Shown here: positions 33,782 through 47,739 of the stretch, in pieces
Layout: every line of letters begins with the position of its first letter
Position numbering within the stretch: the first letter of the stretch is position 1
Assembly (NCBI RefSeq): GCF_048544455.1
Contig: NC_133538.1
Coordinates: forward strand, 449,823,311-449,887,310
Direction of reading: 5' to 3'
Length of the DNA: 64,000 nucleotides
Source: Silene latifolia
Lineage: Eukaryota > Streptophyta > Magnoliopsida > Caryophyllales > Caryophyllaceae
Position numbers and translations under genes: made by a program
The notes under the pieces: generated by a model
What the model saw: only the letters and a program-made list of their open reading frames with translations
Told to the model about the DNA's origin: nothing
Databases searched by the model: none

Positions 33782-36700
33782 TGTGACACCCCGCGATAAA
33801 GCGGAAAATATAACTAATAAAATGCGGAATTTTAAGGAATTTTTAAAACTTTTAAAATTTAAAGCGCGGGTTCACCAAAATCTAAAACATAAATAAAGAA
33901 TGCGGAAAGAAAGTTTAAATTATACAAACGTGATAGTCGAGGTGAGGGAAAATATATCCCTCGAAAGACAATACAATAAAAGGTAGGTCTAAACAATCCT
34001 AATAACCAACTACTAGGCCGAAGTGCTCGCTAGCTCACACATGTCTTCACCCCATGAATGCATCACTAATACCTGTCATTCATGTAAACATGAACGCCAC
34101 AGTCATAACAAGGAACTAAAACAGGTAAGTCATATAAGGTACATACCAAAGATAAGAATATCAAGTTTATATGTAAACATGGCAAATAATTGAGATGGAA
34201 CAAGATAGGCCAACCTTAGCTTAATAAAGATTCAACTGATCATGTGAAACAATTAAATAATATGAAAGACAGGAATATGGTCATTTATACAAAAGCACGC
34301 ATTTCAAAGAAATACAATATAGATATGAGATTAGAATCCGAATCATGTGAAGCAGTTAAGTAAGGGATCAACCAATGCAAATTACAAGAATAGAAACCGT
34401 AGCCATTATTTGAAAAACCACTTAGCAAACATTGTATGGACGTGGCTACTAATGTCACATTCATACTTATGGCTTGCATCTCACCATAAGAACGGATGGG
34501 AACATCAATCCCGACGATCATGTCGCAACTAGAGGGCTTGTAGCTCACCCCTAGTATCCGATAGGACCAAGACAAACAACACAAGGCACAATTCTTACCT
34601 TGAAAGACAAATACCAATATCTATAACCAAGCAAGACCTTTACTACTCATATATCAAAATATAATTCCCCTGGTAGGACGACAATGGTACTCCCAAGACT
34701 CGAGTCCTAGTCTAAATCGCCGGACTCTCGGGCGACGGTCCCCGATTCGACATGCGGCGAGAACAGTCCGCATCCAAGACTCGATCGACGAGCGGAAGTC
34801 GAGAACCCACAATCGGCGAGAATGATCCGAAAGAGGCGGAAAAATATGAGCTAAACCCACAATCGGCAGACGATCCGAAAGAGGCGTAAAGATAAGTCAA
34901 GCAATACGGTATAGCATAAGGGCATCATCAAACGAATATGACTCAACCAAGCGATACGAATCAACTTGGAAAGAGACTACTACACGACCCAACCAAGCGA
35001 TGCGAATCAACTTGGAAAGGGACTACTACACGACTCAACCAAGCGATGCGAATCAACTTGGAAAGAGACTACTAATGTAATGAGCCGATGATAATCCAAA
35101 TAAGACATGACATGTCCAATACATAGAACATATGAGACCCAACCAAGAAACCATGTGAAGCCCAACAAAAGTGACATAACAAGCCCAAACTAATGAATAT
35201 GTTAAGCCCGACATAAGAAGCATGTGAAAACCAAATAGCCCAACACAACAAGTCCAACAAAAGAATCAAGGTGAGCCCAACAAACAAAACCAAATGAGCC
35301 CAATTGAAGAAATATGTAAAAGAAAGATAGTTAATGAATTACGTTATATAAAATACGAGACGGATATTTAATTATTTCAAATAACACGAAATGGACCCAA
35401 CAAGCAAAGCATACCAAGTCCAATGGATAGGACAAACTCGGCCCAACAAGTAAGCTAGACAAGTCCAATCAGATTAACAAGACAAACCCACTCCAATTAA
35501 CATGCCGGTTAAATAAAATATGATAAGCGATAATGAATAATTTACGTTATATAAAATATACGGGATAAAATGTGACCAAGTTCAAGTGACCCATTTATGA
35601 GCCAAATAAACAAATTATAAGGAGCCCAACAAATCAAATATAATACCAAAAAGGCAAAACAAGTCTTCGTCAAAAGGTTGTAGCCAAACAATTGTTCTTT
35701 GTTCCTTTTAACACTCATACTCACATTCTAATGCTTTTCATCATCAAAGTAGTGTCACTCCTGCTAAATCTCTAAGCCAACCTCAATGATCCATTAAAAC
35801 CAGAATAATGTCACAACATCATTACCTTAAATCTTGGACACCCAAAACAACAACTCCTTATTTAATCTCATGCTTATCCTAACCAACTCCAATAATCTGG
35901 CAACTAAACCCACCCCTCCAACAACGTAATAAACTAATTAATAGGAAATATTAGTTATCTATATAATAATCAATCAATTAGTCCAACCTATAGAAAAATC
36001 TGAGCACATAAAAACCGTAATCAATCAACAACAATAACTTTGTCCAAAACCGAGCCAACAAGGAACAACCCGACACTTCCTCTCATGTCCCTGCCCAAAA
36101 CAGGGCACCCATCTTCCATACGGCTCCATTTCCCGCATAAAGACAGACCCCAACCAGCTATAACCACGGTCCGAGTGAGCCATAGCCCGAGCTCAAGACA
36201 GACAGAGTTCATGACCGAACTTTCGCACCCAAGTCGACCCATTTCAAACACCAAATTAAGACGAAGGTTACCATACACAAGAGACGAGTAAAGGACCAAT
36301 CTTTAACAGAAAAAGAACATACAAAACGACCCATAAGGCGTAAATTTCGACCTTGTCGAGTAACCTATCACCGTTACCTTTTTGCCCTTCAAAACTCCGA
36401 GAAAACGTCTAAAAAGTATGAGCTTCCCACCGGTTCTTCAGTTTCTTAAACTAGAGGAAAGAAAACGAGATAAAAGAGCTAAAAATCAGAACTTTCATGA
36501 GACGGGTCAAACTGAAATCACCACAAAAACAAGACTTTAATACCTTGAAAGATGAAGGAGGAAGTAAGGATGAGAATGGTACAAAAATTAAGAGGAAAAG
36601 TGGAGAAAATAGGGAATCTGGGTTTGAAGCTCGGCCAAAATGGCGTCTGTTGAAGTCTGCATATTGTTGTTGTTGTTTGTTTTTACGCGGGGAGAAGAAG

Positions 36701-37174
36701 AAGAAAAAGAAAGGAGAAATGAAAGGAGGTGGGGACGGGTGTATTACACAACAACCACAAATAATATTAATAATATATAATAATAATAGTAGATATTTTG
36801 AAGGTGGGTGAATGTGTTGTTGGTTTTTGATTGGTCCAGATTAAAGTGGGTGCAAGGTGAAATGTGACGGTCTATAGCTAGACGGAATAAGGTCTCGAGT
36901 TTACTTTAACTTGAGACGGAAACTAATATTATTACGTCATTATTATTATCCGACCAAAAATATGTATGCATATATTATTATATAAATCGTGCCTTAAAAA
37001 TATAATTTAATCGTACGTATTTTTATAAAAAAAATGAGCTTTTATATAATACGTTTATAAAAATCGTGTTTAACATAAAATTAATTAAATAAAATAATTC
37101 AAAAATATATAACAAAATAATTAAACGGTTTAATAAATTTCAAATGTCAAAATGGGAAATTCGCGGGTGTTACA
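33782..37174 (-). repeat. LARD 3' LTR
   Basis: A 3393-bp LTR. It contains three 46-bp tandem units (34940-35077, each starting GACTCAACCAAGCGAT or GACCCAACCAAGCGAT), two copies of a CGATCCGAAAGAGGCG block, and a stretch dense in GCCCAAC words (35095-35500). The open frames in it occur identically in the other LTR and have no recognisable domains. Confidence 0.93.
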
Positions 37175-39512
37175 ATCACCCCATCTTTTAAAAAGTTTCG
37201 TCCTCGAAACTTGAAAGTAGAAATGAAAGGTTATTTAAAATGAAACCTGGAACTGGACTCGGTAGCCCGAATCATTTAAAAGGTTGCTTATGGTAAGAAT
37301 TAAAATTCTTTCAAAAGTTTCAAATAAAATTTTTCGACAAAACTAGATCGAAAGGTAAATCATTGTATAAATCAGAAATCAAAGCACTTTCAAAATCAAT
37401 AACGAAGAGTTTTCAAAAGTATACGTCTCATTCATGGAATGAAATTGCCCTTGTCGTGCACACAATAACGCTTACTTTCCAAATCGAAGACAAATTTAAA
37501 ACAAAAATCAATTCGCCGACAAGCGTAGAACAAGTTATTAAACGTCTCTAATAACGAGTTCTAACATCCGATCAACGTCAAAATCAAAAGAAAAAGTAAT
37601 TCACTCAAATTCTCTCCTGCAAAAGCCAAAATAGAGATAGAGGTTTCACTTTTAAACTCAAAAGAGAATTAAATTCCTGAAAATATAACATTATACTTTG
37701 ACAAAGAAATCATAGATAGGTCAAAGTTAACAGAAATTGGATAAAGTTAAAGAAATCTCGGGTTTAGTAATCAAAATCACGATAGATAAGTTTATATTTA
37801 AAGAACGAGTAGGGAATTAAACCAAGTTTTCATTTTCAAACCTTTAAAATAGGTAAGGTTTACAAAAGTAACATAAACTTTTAACAACAAATCAAAACTA
37901 GTAGCATGAAAGTTTAGAAATTGAACAAAAAGGAAGGTAGCTTAGATAGCATAAAAACAAAGTACGTTAAGAGAATTCAGACTCAACTAACAAGAGAGCT
38001 ATGATGAACTTCCTAGGCGTAAGAATTGATGTCAAGTCTACAAGGATGTAAAAGGTGGAGTTTCACAGGTTACGAGTACCAAACTTAAAAGAGGAGTATG
38101 ATGAAGCAAGGAAACGAGGTATGAACAAGAACACTTATGATCAAAGAAGAAGGGAACTAGACAACAAGGAAACGCCAAGTACTCAAACTTCAAACAACAA
38201 CATCATCCTAAGCGGTTAAAAACTTCAACACCCAAACTTATGACCAAAACACTCCCAAAATTTTCCTCAAACACTCATGTTACTTCACCCCAAGCAATTC
38301 CATGAAACAAGGTACTCCACTATAAGTGAGATTTCATCACTCCAAATCCTCAAACATCCACAAACAACTTCCACGAGATCAAGGTCAAACTTCCAACAAA
38401 GCTATACTCGTATCTAACTAGCGTCAACCATGGGTTCCTTAGAAAGTAAACCCTCAATCAAGAATCACAATACCAAGCTCTAAACTCCCAGAAAAGGTTC
38501 CTCAATTATTTCTCAAGGTTCTCATTTCAAGACAATGTAGTAACACGCCAACCCAAAGTCTTCTTTCAACTCAAGAACTCCCAAGAGCCAACTAATAATC
38601 CCACAATTAGCATCTATCACATGGTAACCAATACATTATCAAACTCTCATGTCCAAAGCGATTATGGGAGCCAATCAAAAACTCGACTTACCTAGTCAAT
38701 CCTATATCCTCAAATCCACCATTCAATTTCAACCATTTTATGTCAAGTACTAAGCACTAGTATCCCAAGACACGTCTCACTACACTTCCCAAGGTTTTCA
38801 AATCCCAAACATAAACAACAAAGCCAAGTTCCATAACCTTAGTAACAAACGCAACTCACACTTGACAACACAAAAACCACCAATCAAATATACTCGCTTT
38901 ATCAAGGGTCTAGGTTTAAGAACCATTAAGTATGTCTCATCACACTACCTAAGTCTCTCCAACATCAAATCATCTCAAAACCAGGATTAAGGGTCAACCA
39001 CAAGCAATCTCCTCAAAAGTCAAAATCCCCAACCAAGGTCAACATTCCTTAAAAGAAAGAATACCATCAATAGGCGTTAAGGGAGGATTACCAAGGAACA
39101 AAGGACAAGTTAGGGAATACAAGAGTGACTTACAAGGAAAAGAAAAGAGGGTTTAGAAGAAGGGATAAGCATTAAGAAGTGAAGAATATGGCGAGGTACA
39201 CAAGGAACGAGATACATCTTCATGGAAGTAGAAGCATTCTTCAAAGGTTGAACAATTCTTCAATCCTCAAAGAATAGGCACCAAATCTTGATCTTCATGT
39301 AGATAAGCTCACGGTAATTGATCCAAGGGCACAACAATTATTAAATGACATTCAACAAACAGGTTAGAACCTAACAAAGAGCAAACACACTACATACTAC
39401 CATCTTAGGTCCTTAAGTCTACCCATCTCTCATTCATTATTCAAGGTCAAGTTCAAATTAAATTTGGGGTACACGTGTGTGCGTCGGGAGCAACATAGGC
39501 TCTGATACCAAC
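37175..39512 (-). other. LARD internal region, non-coding
   Basis: This 2.34-kb internal region has no coding signature. Its left edge reads ATCACCCCATCTTTT on the plus strand, the complement of a polypurine tract, and continues with AAGTTTCGTCCTCGAAACTT, a 20-bp near-palindrome. It ends with the PBS at 39499-39510. Much of the middle is CCAA/CAAACTC-rich and strand-biased. Confidence 0.8.
39499..39510 (-). other. LARD primer-binding site, tRNA-iMet type
   Basis: The minus strand reads TGGTATCAGAGC, complementary to initiator tRNA-Met, two bases from the LTR boundary. It fixes the LARD's direction and supports a chromovirus or copia-type partner rather than Athila. Confidence 0.92.
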
Positions 39513-42500
39513 TGTGACACCCCGCGATAAAGCGGAAAATATAACTAATAAAATGCGGAATTTTAAGGAATTTTTAAAACTTTTAAAATTTAAAGCGCGG
39601 GTTCACCAAAATCTAAAACATAAATAAAGAATGCGGAAAGAAAGTTTAAATTATACAAACGTGATAGTCGAGGTGAGGGAAAATATATCCCTCGAAAGAC
39701 AATACAATAAAAGGTAGGTCTAAACAATCCTAATAACCAACTACTAGGCCGAAGTGCTCGCTAGCTCACACATGTCTTCACCCCATGAATGCATCACTAA
39801 TACTGTCATTCATGTAAACATGAACGCATACAATCATAACAAGGAACTAAAACAGGTAAGTCATATAAGGTACATACCAAAGATAAGAATATCAAGTTTA
39901 TATGTAAACATGGCAAATAATTGAGATGGAACAAGATAGGCCAACCTTAGCTTAATAAAGATTCAACTGATCATGTGAAACAATTAAATAATATGAAAGA
40001 CAGAATATGGTCATTTATACAAAAGCACGCATTTCAAAGAAATACAATATAGATATGAGATTAGAATCCGAATCATGTGAAGCGATTAAGGGATCAACCA
40101 ATGCAAATTACAAGAATAGAAACCGTAGCCATTATTTGGAAAACCACTTAGAAAACATTGCACGGACGTGGCTACTAATGTCACATTCATACTTATGGCT
40201 TGCATCTCACCATAAGAACGGATGGGAACATCAATCCCGACGATCATGTCGCAACTAGAGGGCTTGTAGCTCACCCCTAGTATCCGATAGGACCAAGACA
40301 AACAACACAAGGCACAATTCTTACCTTGAAAGACAAATACCAATATCTATAACCAAGCAAGACCTTTACTACTCATATATCAAAATATAATTCCCTGGTA
40401 GGACGACAATGGTACTCCCAAGACTCGGTCCTAGTCTAAATCGGCCGACTCTCGGGCGAACGGTCCCCGATTCGACATGCGGCGAACAGTCCGCATCCAA
40501 GACTCGATCGACGAACGGAAGTCGAGAACCCACAATCGGCGAACGATCCGAAGAAGAGGCGGAAAAATATGAGCTAAACCCAAAATCGGCGAACGATCCA
40601 AAGAGGCGTAAAGATAAGTCAAGCAATACGGTATAGCATAAGGGCATCATCAAACGAATATGACTCAACCAAGCGATACGAATCAACTTGGAAAGAGACT
40701 ACTACACGACCCAACCAAGCGATGCGAATCAACTTGGAAAGGGACTACTACACGACTCAACCAAGCGATGCGAATCAACTTGGAAAGAGACTACTAATGT
40801 AATGAGCCGATGATAATCCAAATAAGACATGACATGTCCAATACATAGAACATATGAGACCCAACCAAGAAACCATGTGAAGCCCAACAAAAGTGACATA
40901 ACAAGCCCAAACTAATGAATATGTTAAGCCCGACATAAGAAGCATGTGAAAACCAAATAGCCCAACACAACAAGTCCAACAAAAGAATCAAGGTGAGCCC
41001 AACAAACAAAACCAAATGAGCCCAATTGAAGAAATATGTAAAAGAAAGATAGTTAATGAATTACGTTATATAAAATACGAGACGGATATTTAATTATTTC
41101 AAATAACACGAAATGGACCCAACAAGCAAAGCATACCAAGTCCAATGGATAGGACAAACTCGGCCCAACAAGTAAGCTAGACAAGTCCAATCAGATTAAC
41201 AAGACAAACCCACTCCAATTAACATGCCGGTTAAATAAAATATGATAAGCGATAATGAATAATTTACGTTATATAAAATATACGGGATAAAATGTGACCA
41301 AGTTCAAGTGACCCATTTATGAGCCAAATAAACAAATTATAAGGAGCCCAACAAATCAAATATAATACCAAAAAGGCAAAACAAGTCTTCGTCAAAAGGT
41401 TGTAGCCAAACAATTGTTCTTTGTTCCTTTTAACACTCATACTCACATTCTAATGCTTTTCATCATCAAAGTAGTGTCACTCCTGCTAAATCTCTAAGCC
41501 AACCTCAATGATCCATTAAAACCAGAATAATGTCACAACATCATTACCTTAAATCTTGGACACCCAAAACAACAACTCCTTATTTAATCTCATGCTTATC
41601 CTAACCAACTCCAATAATCTGGCAACTAAACCCACCCCTCCAACAACGTAATAAACTAATTAATAGGAAATATTAGTTATCTATATAATAATCAATCAAT
41701 TAGTCCAACCTATAGAAAAATCTGAGCACATAAAAACCGTAATCAATCAACAACAATAACTTTGTCCAAAACCGAGCCAACAAGGAACAACCCGACACTT
41801 CCTCTCATGTCCCTGCCCAAAACAGGGCACCCATCTTCCATACGGCTCCATTTCCCGCATAAAGACAGACCCCAACCAGCTATAACCACGGTCCGAGTGA
41901 GCCATAGCCCGAGCTCAAGACAGACAGAGTTCATGACCGAACTTTCGCACCCAAGTCGACCCATTTCAAACACCAAATTAAGACGAAGGTTACCATACAC
42001 AAGAGACGAGTAAAGGACCAATCTTTAACAGAAAAAGAACATACAAAACGACCCATAAGGCGTAAATTTCGACCTTGTCGAGTAACCTATCACCGTTACC
42101 TTTTTGCCCTTCAAAACTCCGAGAAAACGTCTAAAAAGTATGAGCTTCCCACCGGTTCTTCAGGTTTCTTAAACTAGAGGAAAGAAAACGAGATAAAAGA
42201 GCTAAAAATCAGAACTTTCATGAGACGGGTCAAACTGAAATCACCACAAAAACAAGACTTTAATACCTTGAAAGATGAAGGAGGAAGTAAGGATGAGAAT
42301 GGTACAAAAATTAAGAGGAAAAGTGGAGAAAATAGGCCGGAATCTGGGTTTGAAGCTCGGCCAAAATGGCGTCCTGTTGAAGCTGCTGCATATTGTTGTT
42401 GTTGTTTGTTTTTACGCAGGAAGAAGAAGAAAAAGAAAGGAGAAATGAAAGGAGGTGGGGACGGGTGTATTACACAACAACCACAAATAATATTAATAAT

Positions 42501-42901
42501 ATATAATAATAATAGTAGATATTTTGAAGGTGGGTGAATGTGTTGTTGGTTTTTGATTGGTCCAGATTAAAGTGGGTGCAAGGTGAAATGTGACGGTCTA
42601 TAGCTAGACGGAATAAGGTCTCGAGTTTACTTTAACTTGAGACGGAAACTAATATTATTACAGTCGCTATTATTATCCGACCAAAAATATGTATGCATAT
42701 ATTATTATATAAATCGTGCCTTAAAAATATAATTTAATCGTACGTATTTTTATAAAAAAAATGAGCTTTTATATAATACGTTTATAAAAATCGTGTTTGA
42801 CATAAAATTAATTAGATAAAATAATTCAAAAATATATAACAAAATAATTAAACGGTTTAATAAATTTCAAATGTCAAAATGGGAAATTCGCGGGTGTTAC
42901 A
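39513..42901 (-). repeat. LARD 5' LTR
   Basis: A 3389-bp LTR, near-identical to 33782-37174, including the three 46-bp units (40662-40799). Differences from its partner cluster in the first 1.2 kb. Confidence 0.93.
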
Positions 42902-44288
42902 GTCGATCTCTACAGGGAGGCTAAAGTATCTATTTGTTAATTACGTCTGTCTAGTAACAAATGGGGGTTTTTAAATTGGTTTCTAAACTACTGAAGGTCT
43001 AAGGCAAGAGAAGTAAAGACAAGAGCAATAAAGCACGAAAAGGCGAGATATGTGATCAGATAGAGAGAGATATGTCAGGATTTCGGTTCACCATGGCAGT
43101 TCACTAACTCAGTCATAAATAGTCCATACGATCTACTGTGAGAAGGGAAAGGGAAAGGTCCTTCCGGTCCTCTATCCACCCTAGATTACAACTAACTTAA
43201 CTTCCGTCCTCATTAGAGTAGTCTATTGTTCATAGCAGGTCTGTTCATTCCAATCTTCCGATCTAGGAGCGAATTTAACCAGATTAAGGGGGTTTAAAAG
43301 CGTGCACTCAACTAAACTTATTACAGTTATATTGCTATAAAACAGTTCTCACATCCAATCATCTAGCCTATTCACAACATCGTCACTTCTCTACCATGAC
43401 TCCCCTAATCCTAACATAAGGGGAATTGGCTACTCATGCTTTTGATGATAACAACAGAAACAACAATGAATATGCTAATAAGAGACATGATAAAGAGAAT
43501 TAAGGGATGAATTGTATACTAACAATGATAACAATAGAATAGAAATTAAAGGACAATGAAGTAAAGAAGAACAATAATTAAGAGCAAGCAAGAATTAAGT
43601 TAAGATTAAGAGAAGGGAAAGATTACAAAGTAGCGAATCCGGATTAAAGAGGCAAAGCAAAGTTCCAGCAGTAATTAGAGTAGAGTAAAGTATCATAAGA
43701 TGTGATTAGAGTATATGTGACGATCATTAATCTAATAACGACTCTCTTTATATAGGGAGGTGATTATTAACATAAAATAAACCTAACAAGGAATAGAAAT
43801 CCCGAGTATATAAGCTAATCACTCGATCGAGGCATTCCTTTCCTCTCGATCGAGTGATTCTCCAGCAATTCTTCCCAATCGAACAGATGTAGCTCTCGAT
43901 CGAACACTCCCAAAATAGCTCCCTTTGATCGAGTATAGCAGGGACTCGATCGAACAACTTCAACTGCCAATTCCATTCGATCGACCACAAAACCTCTTGA
44001 TCGAGTGTCTTCCACTGAAAAACAGCTTGGACTCGTTTGGTTAGCTTCTAAGAACCTCCTTCACGCTTCCCGAGGTTCGACATTCTGCTCTAAATCTCCA
44101 TCTCCTCAAAATGCATGCTAAGATGAACGAAAAAGGTACGATATCGCCACTCTAAGGTCCATTCCTGCAAATGAGACAAAACGAGCCAAAGTAGCCAATT
44201 TGGGGCATTTTGCAATACAAAGCAATGAAAATGATACAGAATTACGTGCAATAAAAGGCTAAAAAGACTATATAAATTGCACGTATCA

Positions 44289-45979
44289 AATCTCCCCAAA
44301 CCGAAACTTTACTTGTTCTCGAGTAAACTAAATGCAAACTAATGGAACGAATACGAAAACTCAGAGCTAGCTATAACTTATCCACTTAAACCATTTAGTG
44401 CAATCAAAACTAACAGTAATAGCTACAACATTCAGCGCAAACGAGTTGTATGATGTCTATAAATAAGCTGACCTGTCAACCTTGCAAGACCTTTAAAATC
44501 GGACTCTCACGGGTCATTCTTCTCTCATGAAGCAAAGGGCGAGTATAAATGTGTAAGAGAAGAAGAGAAATCGGTCACTCACCTAAACTACGACCCACAT
44601 AACATGTATGCAACAAAAATGATAGACGATTCTAATCATCATACATACATTCCAACCAACAATGTCCGTCACAGCCGAGGGCTTACAAAAATTATGGAAA
44701 AGTGAGGCTACATGTAAGAAAAGGCAAAACAGATATGGGATATGTGGAGGTAAAGCGTCAAACTAGCACCTAAACAGTACCATACTAAACATATCCAATT
44801 CTTAGTTGATTAGAAAACAAAGCATATATGCCCTTCACTGGCGCAAAACTCACTAACCAAGAAACAACAACTCCTCAAATGATATAGAATAAAACATAGG
44901 AGTGAGACCGTCACAAACTTCCCTTTTTTACACGGTCTATTTTTTCATTTTCCTGCCCAACTTTTTTTTTTCTTTCTTTCTTTTCTGATTTTTCACGTTT
45001 TTTTCTTTTTCTTTTCATTTTTCTTTTTCTTTTTCTTTCATGCTTTTCTCGTTTTCTTGCTCGCATTTCTTTCTTTTCTACCAACTCCATATGAATTAGA
45101 ACATACTAACTCGCATAAATGAGAAATATACCACAAAAAGTACACTAAACTAGCTTGACAGGTAGGCTTAATTTGGGAGTAGTTAATGGGTCAAAACGCT
45201 AAGTTTGGCTAATGTGGAGCTAAATGGATGAAAAGGAAAGAAAGGGAAAAATTGCAAGCACCTCTCTGCATGTGACACCGACCACAAATCTGAATGTATG
45301 CAAGCAAAAAGCAATCGAATTTCATAAAAGTGAAAAGTGATGAACATATTATGCAAGGGGTATACTACTCTCAATTCCTACATGAACTGGTCATGAATTA
45401 CACCAGTTATATGGCTCTAATAACTTAGAAATTTTAAAGTAGTTTGCCAATTTTTTTAAAGTCAAGTCTATATGATCAGCTGTATTTTTAACATTAACTC
45501 GTAGACTATGGGTATGAAAAAGCTAATAACCGCCAATCAGATGCAAGGTTTAAGTGAAATGACAAGTTACAGTGCAAAATCATCACAGAAATCTACCGTT
45601 CCGACTCGACCTATATGAAAAAGTAAACGTGAAATTTTTTGAATTTTTTTTAAGTTTTTCTAAATTTTTTTTTGTGATTTTTTCATTTTTTTTGAAATAA
45701 AATACGATGCAAATAAGAAAATAAACGTGAATGCAAAACAAATGCAAATGCAGACTCAAAGGATGCAATACCCTCCCCAAACCAAAACCGACAACGCCCT
45801 CGTTGTCCTCCAGCATACACTAGTAGTATATATACGGGGAACGGGATAAAACAACCAATAAATGAATGAATACAATAAATAAATAAAGAGATGGAAAATA
45901 AATAAAAGTAGAAATACATACAAAATATACGAACTTCCCCAAACCAGCAAGAAAACAGGGGAAGTGAGTAGACCAGTAG
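44289..45979 (-). other. 3' untranslated region of Athila env element
   Basis: About 1.7 kb between the env-like region and the 3' LTR, without a supported gene. It includes the PPT (TCTCCCCAAACC on the plus strand), a hairpin at 44308-44327, a pyrimidine-rich stretch (44930-45080), a second PPT-like hairpin module (45773-45807) and a third (45933-45965). The region parallels 10753-12410. Confidence 0.75.
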
Positions 45980-47739
45980 CTACTCGTCAACAGCCTCCTC
46001 CTCCTCCTCCTCACCCACCACTGTGTAGTCAGGATCTCGCTCTTGCTCCCGTCTCCTCCTCTCGTCAACTCTAGCTCTCTCCTCCTGCTCAGCTATGTCC
46101 GCCTCGCTTTCTGGCTGCGGGTACCCCTCTGCCGGGAACCAGTAGAAAGAAGGGTGTGGCCAGCCATCTGGAATGGGGCGTCCTCTCCTCATGTGATACT
46201 CGTATAGAGGGAACAAGGTAAATGCCTGATCCCGCTCTATATGAGCTACTCGACTGCACATCTCAAGGAGCAAACCGTCACGACGCCCTTGGTCCAGGAC
46301 CTCAGGTGCCACAAAGGGAGTAGAAGGAACAAAATTAGTTGGCAAGACCGTCTGTGTAACAGAAAGAGTAGAGATAGGGGTCGGTGTAGGCATGGGCTTG
46401 GAAGTCTACCCAACCTCAGTCGGTGTGGACCCCTCTCCAGTCTCAGGTCTCTTCCGCTTCTTAGGAGCGGAAGTAGTGGGAGGAGCGAGTGTGAGGTGGT
46501 AGGAAGGTAGAGGTGGAGGCAAGCAACCCGACATAGTGGTCAAAGGTGAAAGACAGGGTAGGTCAGGAAACGGTAAGGTCACGGACTCGGAACCACAGAT
46601 CTTCCAAGTCCGCTGATCCTTAGCTAACCAAAACATCGCCTCCATGGCGTTAACATCTAAGTCTGCTTCCTTATCTCAGTGTGTCAGGCCACGGGGAAAG
46701 TCAGTGAAGAGAGAACGGGCGAGGTAGGAGGCTATGCCTCCACAGGAAATCTTGTCCGTCTTCTTCAGCCCGACAGTATTAAAATGCTGAGCTGTCAAGA
46801 AAGCAATGTTAAAAACGAAGGGGGCAGCGCTATCAATGTTCAGATAGCCCCTAAAATAGACAACTGAAAATTGTTAATGTTGTTAGGCTCAAAATCGTCC
46901 GTCCAAGGAGACAGAGAAAGTAACGGGCCGGGGGGAAGGTGAACGTGAGCCAGTCTCCGCTGCTCAAAGGGAGTCTGTTCCAAGGTGGGCCAAAGTAAAC
47001 GCAGGACCTTCCGAGGAGGGTCCAAATGGCCATGAGAAGACAAACCTAACCGCCTCCCAAACTCAGCTAAGGTCCAAGAAGTAGTCTGGTTAAACAGTCT
47101 AAAGGAGACACAAGAGCTCTCCGGGTTAGTGTCATATGCACCAGCCGAGAAGGTGAAAGAGCTGAAAAACTCAAGGGTAAGCTGCTCGTAGTTCAGTGCA
47201 TGCATTGTGGTCAGCCCGGTCATCCTCATCCCGTTTAAAATTTCAGCTACAGGCTCCTAAATCCCCAATCTCTCAAGTGAACTCCGACACAAAAATTTAG
47301 TAGAAGTGATGTCACAACACATTAAATTCTTAAAAGGTTTACGATGAAGCGAGGTCACGAAACGTACCTCAGGAAAATCAGGAAGCGGGTCCAAGGAATC
47401 GTCTACTCGGAACATGGCAGCAGTGCGTCTAGGAGTAGGGGCTCCTCGACCCTGTTTTCGTCCTCGTCCAGCAGCACCCAAAGAAGAAGAAGCCAGTCCA
47501 GGAGCGCGGCCTGTGACTGGTCGAGGCACTAAAGCTGACGAGAAAGCAGCTGCGACGGCTGGTGATGACGCAGCAGGGGTCATCACCGTAGAAGGGACAG
47601 TAGCTGCAGTAATAGCAGCGGCAGTAACAGTACCAGAGCTAGTGACGGTGGCAGTAGTAGGGACCACCGTCTCAGAAAAGGATGGAGTAACAGTAGAACT
47701 AGTAGAGGGCAAAGTGCTACTATCCATCATATGATGCAA
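45980..47739 (-). pseudogene. ATHILA ORF-1/env-like region
   Basis: This encodes the protein placed after pol in Athila elements, classed as ATHILA ORF-1 family and often called env-like; its function is not established. Seen on the minus strand: an S/T/A/P-rich low-complexity N-terminal part, DPLPDFPEVRFVTSLHRK, FLCRSSLERLGI, LNYEQLTLEFFSSFTF, TSWTLAEFGRRLGL, a P-rich linker with KKRKRPETGEG, MCSRVAHIERDQAF, and an acidic C-terminus. The family resemblance includes the LTLEFLSSF block that is also found at 63.9 kb. The region is broken in a few places. Confidence 0.8.

Larger units (their letters stand above)
33782..42901 (-). mobile_element. LARD (long-LTR non-coding retroelement)
   Basis: A 9120-bp LTR element with a perfect GTCGA target duplication (33777-33781 and 42902-42906). 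The LTRs are 3393 and 3389 bp, look about 99% identical, start TGTGACACCCC and end GGTGTTACA. The 2.34-kb internal region has no coding. A tRNA-iMet PBS lies next to the right LTR, so the element points left. Long LTRs, conserved ends and no gag or pol define a LARD, probably moved by a Tekay/Del-type partner. It looks whole and recent, and is the innermost of three nested insertions. Confidence 0.9.
33709..44288 (-). repeat. 3' LTR of Athila env element (contains LARD)
   Basis: LTR sequence lies at 33709-33781 and 42907-44288, about 1.46 kb together. It starts TGATACCGTC and ends CGTATCA on the plus strand. CGATCG boxes occur at 43824, 43847, 43897 and 43947. Confidence 0.88.

Noticed and set aside
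35072-36299. Open frames repeated identically at 40794-42021
   Set aside because: They are present because the two LARD LTRs are near-identical; composition is repeat-like and no domain is recognisable.
47414-47734. Alanine/valine/threonine-rich plus-strand frame
   Set aside because: It is the reverse complement of the low-complexity S/T/A/P-rich N-terminal part of the env-like region.
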